A program made the position numbers and the translations under genes. A stretch of DNA of 43,967 nt from Pirellulaceae bacterium (lineage in GTDB: Bacteria; Planctomycetota; Planctomycetia; Pirellulales; Pirellulaceae), in contig JADHUC010000060.1 in the NCBI GenBank assembly GCA_016784735.1, forward strand, positions 1 through 43,967. The letters are read 5' to 3'. This document shows positions 41,057 through 43,967 of this stretch, piece by piece (within the stretch, counting starts at the first letter, position 1; the number at the start of each line of letters is the position of its first letter). The notes under the pieces were generated by a model, which worked only from the letters and a program-made list of their open reading frames with translations, was not told the origin of the DNA and made no database searches.

Positions 41057-41773
41057 CTATTCGTCCGGCTTATTGGTGGCAGCGACTTCCGCTGGCGTAA
41101 GCATTCGAATCTCGATCTTTCGAACCGCGCCCTTTGTCTCCCAGGTGGCAAAGCCCAACGGTTTGCTCAGGTCGGCTTCGATCCGCGTGCCGATGGTGCG
41201 ATCCTTGTATTCGGCGTTTATGACCTTCTTGTCGTCGACGAAGCATTGCATCCGCTCGTCGGTGATCCGGATGCGAAACTTGTACCACTTCTTGTTCTTG
41301 TAGTCGAAAAACGTACCCGTTTCGTTCTCCGAAGCGTCGAACCCGTCGATGCTGGAGATGCCCGTCACGCTGCCGCCCCAGCCGCCATTGACAAACGTCA
41401 CGTGCGACTTGCCCACGGGGAACGTTACCGCGGCAAAGAAGTCGAAGCCGTCCAGCCGCATCGCTTCGTAGCTCAGTTCATAATTGGTCGTGGGCAAGTC
41501 CTTGCGCGTGCTGGTGATTCCGGTCAGCGAACTGCCGAAGTCCATAAAGATCGTGCTCTTTTCGACCTTGACCTCCCCTTCGCCGCCAAAGTTGGTTTTC
41601 TTCCAGCCTTTCAGGGTCTTGCCATCGAACAGGATCATCTTCTTGGGCTTTGCCGTTGGCTTCTTCTCTTTCTTGTCGGCTTGACCCACTGCGACCGAAG
41701 AGCCAAGCACTAAAACGGCCGCGAGCAAAACTGCACTGCGAATGGTCGAGAAAAAATTTCTGCGAGCGATCAT
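41057..41773 (-). CDS. Exported DUF1080 (3-keto-disaccharide hydrolase/LamG-like) protein
   Basis: 238 residues from ATG 41773 with an AGGGGAA site. The N-terminus MIARRNFFSTIRSAVLLAAVLVLGSSVAVG contains RRNFF, close to a twin-arginine motif, so Tat export is possible. The mature domain starts LFDGKTLKGWK, the DUF1080 hallmark, and continues through ELSYEAMRLDGFDFFAAVTFPVG, NGGWGGSVTGISSIDG and KWYKFRIRITDERMQCFVDDKKV to a concanavalin-like end. Family members occur in sugar-degradation loci, and some hydrolyse 3-keto-glycosides. No partner dehydrogenase is visible nearby. Confidence 0.87.
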   Translation of the reverse strand: MIARRNFFSTIRSAVLLAAVLVLGSSVAVGQADKKEKKPTAKPKKMILFDGKTLKGWKKTNFGGEGEVKVEKSTIFMDFGSSLTGITSTRKDLPTTNYELSYEAMRLDGFDFFAAVTFPVGKSHVTFVNGGWGGSVTGISSIDGFDASENETGTFFDYKNKKWYKFRIRITDERMQCFVDDKKVINAEYKDRTIGTRIEADLSKPLGFATWETKGAVRKIEIRMLTPAEVAATNKPDE

Positions 41774-41870
41774 GACGTCTTCCCCTATCTCAAGATGTTT
41801 CGAACGATGCTTCAGGGTAACAAGTGGCTGCCCGAATACAACACGTCAGTCTGCCCGTGACGCGGTCAAG

Positions 41871-42005
41871 GTAGGCCCCGGCTGCCGGACGGGACGTTTG
41901 GGATGTTGGAGTTCACGCTTCAGCGTGCTCTTCGTCTTTGGCTTCCAGGAAGACACGCTAAAGCGTGAACTCCAACGAGGTCCCGCTCGGCAAGCGGGAC
42001 CTACT
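41871..42005. repeat. Palindromic element, 'ggtcccg' family, copy 4, interrupted
   Basis: Left unit 41873-41882 with 41888-41897 around tgccg (degenerate stem). Right unit 41978-41987 with 41993-42002 around cggca (perfect, identical to the gspJ right unit). The spacer of 80 nt is almost filled by a 'gttggagttc' palindrome (41905-41976), an apparent insertion. The element ends 3 nt from the DAHP synthase stop codon. Confidence 0.88.
41905..41976. repeat. Palindrome, 'gttggagttc' family, copy 2, nested
   Basis: Arms of 23 bp, 41905-41927 and 41954-41976, with one mismatch and a 26-nt loop. Arm sequence matches that of copy 1 at 30421 (16 identical outer bases, same right arm). It lies between the two half-units of copy 4 of the 'ggtcccg' family. 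Confidence 0.9.
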
Positions 42006-42008
42006 GGG

Positions 42009-43358
42009 CTACTTCTTTGGTTCGCCGATCGTATGGCGGGCGATCAACAGGGCCATCTCCAGGGCCTGTTCGTAGTTCAGCCGTGGGTCGATGTCGCTGC
42101 GATACGCGCGAGCCAGGTCCGCTTCTTGGAGCCCCCGAGCGCCACCGATGCATTCGGTGACATCCTCGCCGGTCAATTCGAAGTGAACGCCACCAAGGAC
42201 CGAACCGGAGCGTTCATGAATGTCAAATGCCTGATCCAGCTCGCTGAGGATGTCGTCAAAGCTTCGAGTCTTGATGCCGGTTTCCGTGGTAATCATGTTG
42301 CCGTGCATCGGGTCGCAACACCACAGCACTGTACGATCGGCCCGCGACACTGCGTCGACCAGGGGCGGCAAACAGGCGTCGATGTTCCCCGCTCCGAATC
42401 GGTGAATCAGCATCAGTCGCCCCGGCTCGTTGTCGGGATTCAGCACTGCGGTCAGGTCCAACAACTCTTGTGGCTCCATACTGGGGCCAACCTTCACGCC
42501 GATGGGATTGACGATGCCACGGAAGTACTCGACGTGGGCGCCGTCCACCGCGCGAGTGCGTTCGCCGATCCATGGCAAGTGCGTGTTCAGATTGTACCAG
42601 CCGGTGCGGCGCGGCACCTTTCTGGTTTGGGCCTGTTCGTAGTCAAGATGCAAACCTTCGTGGCTGGTAAAGAACTCGACGCGATTCAGTTCGGTTAGTT
42701 TCCGCCCGGCGATGGTCTCCATGAACCGAATCGAATCGCCGACGGCGTTCATGATGCGACGATAGTCGTCCGATCGCTCGGCGAAGTTGACGAAGTCGAC
42801 GTCCCACAGGTCCGGATGGTGGAAGTCGGCAAAGCCTCCTTGCACCAGGCTGCGGATGAAGTTCAGTGTCAATGCAGCTCGTTCGTAACCACGCAGAAGC
42901 AGCGTCGGATCAGGCGTGCGGTCCTCGACCGTAAAATCGTTGCGGTTGACTAAATCGCCGCGGTAACTGGGCAGCGTAACACCGTCGCGGGTTTCCTTAT
43001 CGGACGAGCGCGGTTTGGCGTACTGGCCTGCGAAGCGCCCCACGCGCGTCACCTGTCGCTTGGTGCCGTAGACCAGGATAATGCTCATCATCAGCAAGAT
43101 CTTCAACTTGCTGGCGATCGGGTCCGACCGGCAATCGCGGAAGCTCTCCGCGCAATCGCCGCCCTGCAAAAGAAAGCGTTCACCGCGAGTCGCCTCGGCC
43201 AGTTGGCGTTTGAGCGTTTCCACTTCCCAGCTTGTGACCAACGGTGGAAGTTGGGCCAGACTATCCAGCACCTTTTCGAGCGCATCGCGATCCGGGTAGA
43301 CCACTTGCTGGGTAATCGGCTTCTTCCGCCACGAGGCCGGTGTCCAGGGTTCGTTCAT
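42009..43358 (-). CDS. Class II 3-deoxy-7-phosphoheptulonate (DAHP) synthase
   Basis: 449 residues from ATG 43358 (GGAGG about 7 nt upstream); a longer frame from 43394 is rejected. The length fits class II enzymes of plant and actinobacterial type. WTPASWRKKPITQQVVYPD opens it. LLQGGDCAESF (63-73), SHEGLHLDYEQAQTR, GVKVGPSMEP, LIHRFGAGNI, VLWCCDPMHGN, and GVHFELTGEDVTEC are diagnostic and include the metal-binding Cys/His/Glu/Asp set. It condenses PEP with erythrose 4-phosphate in the first step of the shikimate pathway, in the cytosol. No other aro gene is in the window. Confidence 0.95.
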   Translation of the reverse strand: MNEPWTPASWRKKPITQQVVYPDRDALEKVLDSLAQLPPLVTSWEVETLKRQLAEATRGERFLLQGGDCAESFRDCRSDPIASKLKILLMMSIILVYGTKRQVTRVGRFAGQYAKPRSSDKETRDGVTLPSYRGDLVNRNDFTVEDRTPDPTLLLRGYERAALTLNFIRSLVQGGFADFHHPDLWDVDFVNFAERSDDYRRIMNAVGDSIRFMETIAGRKLTELNRVEFFTSHEGLHLDYEQAQTRKVPRRTGWYNLNTHLPWIGERTRAVDGAHVEYFRGIVNPIGVKVGPSMEPQELLDLTAVLNPDNEPGRLMLIHRFGAGNIDACLPPLVDAVSRADRTVLWCCDPMHGNMITTETGIKTRSFDDILSELDQAFDIHERSGSVLGGVHFELTGEDVTECIGGARGLQEADLARAYRSDIDPRLNYEQALEMALLIARHTIGEPKK

Positions 43359-43451
43359 GCCGAGTCCTCCGCGTTCGCCGCCAACGGCGAGCATTCCACG
43401 ATCTTATCGTGGGCCGAGTGTTTCGACTACGACACTTGGTGAACAATTCAC

Positions 43452-43967
43452 TTACTCTGATGCAGTCGCCAAGACGTCAGAGACAGCCGCCTTGGCCGCG
43501 AGTAGTTGTCGTCGTCGGCGATGCTCGGACGGAGCGATGTTGACAGCCAGCAGCGCATCGGCCACGAGGATGCCAAGAGCATTCGGCATCGCGCGAATAC
43601 GCTCGCGAGCTGCATCGAGTTGCTCGTCGGTGGGTGGCTTCAACTGATTCCATTTATCAGTGGGGAGGTGCTCCTTCAATTCAGCCAGATTTCGCAGGGC
43701 ATCTTCGCTGGGGCCGAGGTGTTCGTAAAGGAAAGAAGGACTGAGTTGGCTGGGCCAGTGCCGGTTTCGGCTGCGAAAACGACTTCGCCTGTACGTTCGC
43801 TTCACTCGGCCCCATTGTGCGCCAAGGCTGTACCATGGCGATGGCTCTAGGTCCAGGATATAGTCGGCGACCAATTGTCCCATCAAGCGAACTGTGGCGA
43901 TCGTATCAAACGGTGCCGGATGCCCTTCGAGCAGGTACAGTATCCGTTCGCGCCGCCACGCGAGGCG
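43452..43967 (-). CDS. Hypothetical protein, 5' end beyond window
   Basis: The frame stays open to base 43967, so the start is outside; 171 codons are visible. The sequence has LYLLEGHPAPFDTIATVRLMGQLVADYILDLEPSPWYSL, then a basic region (RTYRRSRFRSRNRHWP), then ALRNLAELKEHLPTDKWNQLKPPTDEQLDAARERIRAMPNALGILVADALLAVNIAPSE. It is mostly helical, charged and without signal or membrane segment in this part. I do not recognise the family. An in-frame TTG/ATG pair near 43881-43886 is not needed as a start because the frame continues upstream. Confidence 0.6.
   Translation of the reverse strand, partial: RLAWRRERILYLLEGHPAPFDTIATVRLMGQLVADYILDLEPSPWYSLGAQWGRVKRTYRRSRFRSRNRHWPSQLSPSFLYEHLGPSEDALRNLAELKEHLPTDKWNQLKPPTDEQLDAARERIRAMPNALGILVADALLAVNIAPSEHRRRRQLLAAKAAVSDVLATASE

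Noticed and set aside
2443..42005. CRISPR array
   Set aside because: Repeats are palindromic, scattered over 40 kb and not regularly spaced; no cas genes.

Overview
The window reads like a chromosomal segment of a planctomycete, most probably a Pirellula/Rhodopirellula-type member of the PVC group. This is inferred from gene content, not from any search. The indicators are a hydrazine-synthase-alpha-like cytochrome, exported PQQ-like and FG-GAP propeller proteins, a PmoA-like (DUF6807) protein, a DUF1080 protein, sialidase-like proteins beside a sodium/solute symporter, and many short palindromic intergenic repeats. GC is moderately high. No rRNA, tRNA, CRISPR array, phage or transposase gene was seen.

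Layout. 1-7270 (minus): a type II secretion operon in the order gspE-F-G-H-I-J-K. Junctions are tight (4-nt overlaps at I/J and J/K) and gspK runs off the left edge. 7579-10107 (minus): a 3-hydroxyacyl-CoA dehydrogenase followed by a sulfotransferase. 10361-14347 (plus): a large exported HzsA-like protein with two CxxCH haem sites and a C-terminal LamG domain. 14668-16972 (plus): a two-gene type II restriction-modification module. 17046-21239 (minus): a methyltransferase, a MOSC protein, two Rrf2-type regulators with different cysteine triads, and a cystathionine gamma-synthase-like enzyme. 21681-25420 (plus): hemerythrin, a methyltransferase translationally coupled to a geranylgeranyl-reductase-like flavoprotein, and a PmoA-like protein. 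25615-33216 (minus): a beta-barrel/beta-helix surface protein, a double PQQ-like propeller, an SSS symporter and a cytosolic sialidase-like protein. 33534-38700 (plus): an exported sialidase-like protein, a URO-D family protein and a 12-repeat FG-GAP protein. 38766-43967: an unknown protein, a small ORF, an alpha/beta hydrolase, a DUF1080 protein, class II DAHP synthase and a right-edge partial gene.

How the genes may work together. The T2SS moves folded proteins across the outer membrane, and many genes here encode exported proteins. The sialidase/symporter/URO-D/FG-GAP block looks like a carbohydrate-scavenging locus. The Rrf2 pair sits between sulfur/molybdenum-type enzymes and a hemerythrin, which suggests Fe-S, NO or redox-responsive control. 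The most unusual feature is a dense set of palindromic elements: ten loci in 44 kb, at least six arm-sequence types. Two are nested inside others, several lie within a few bases of stop codons, three lie between divergent genes, and one is translated in frame inside the leader of the pseudopilin GspJ.
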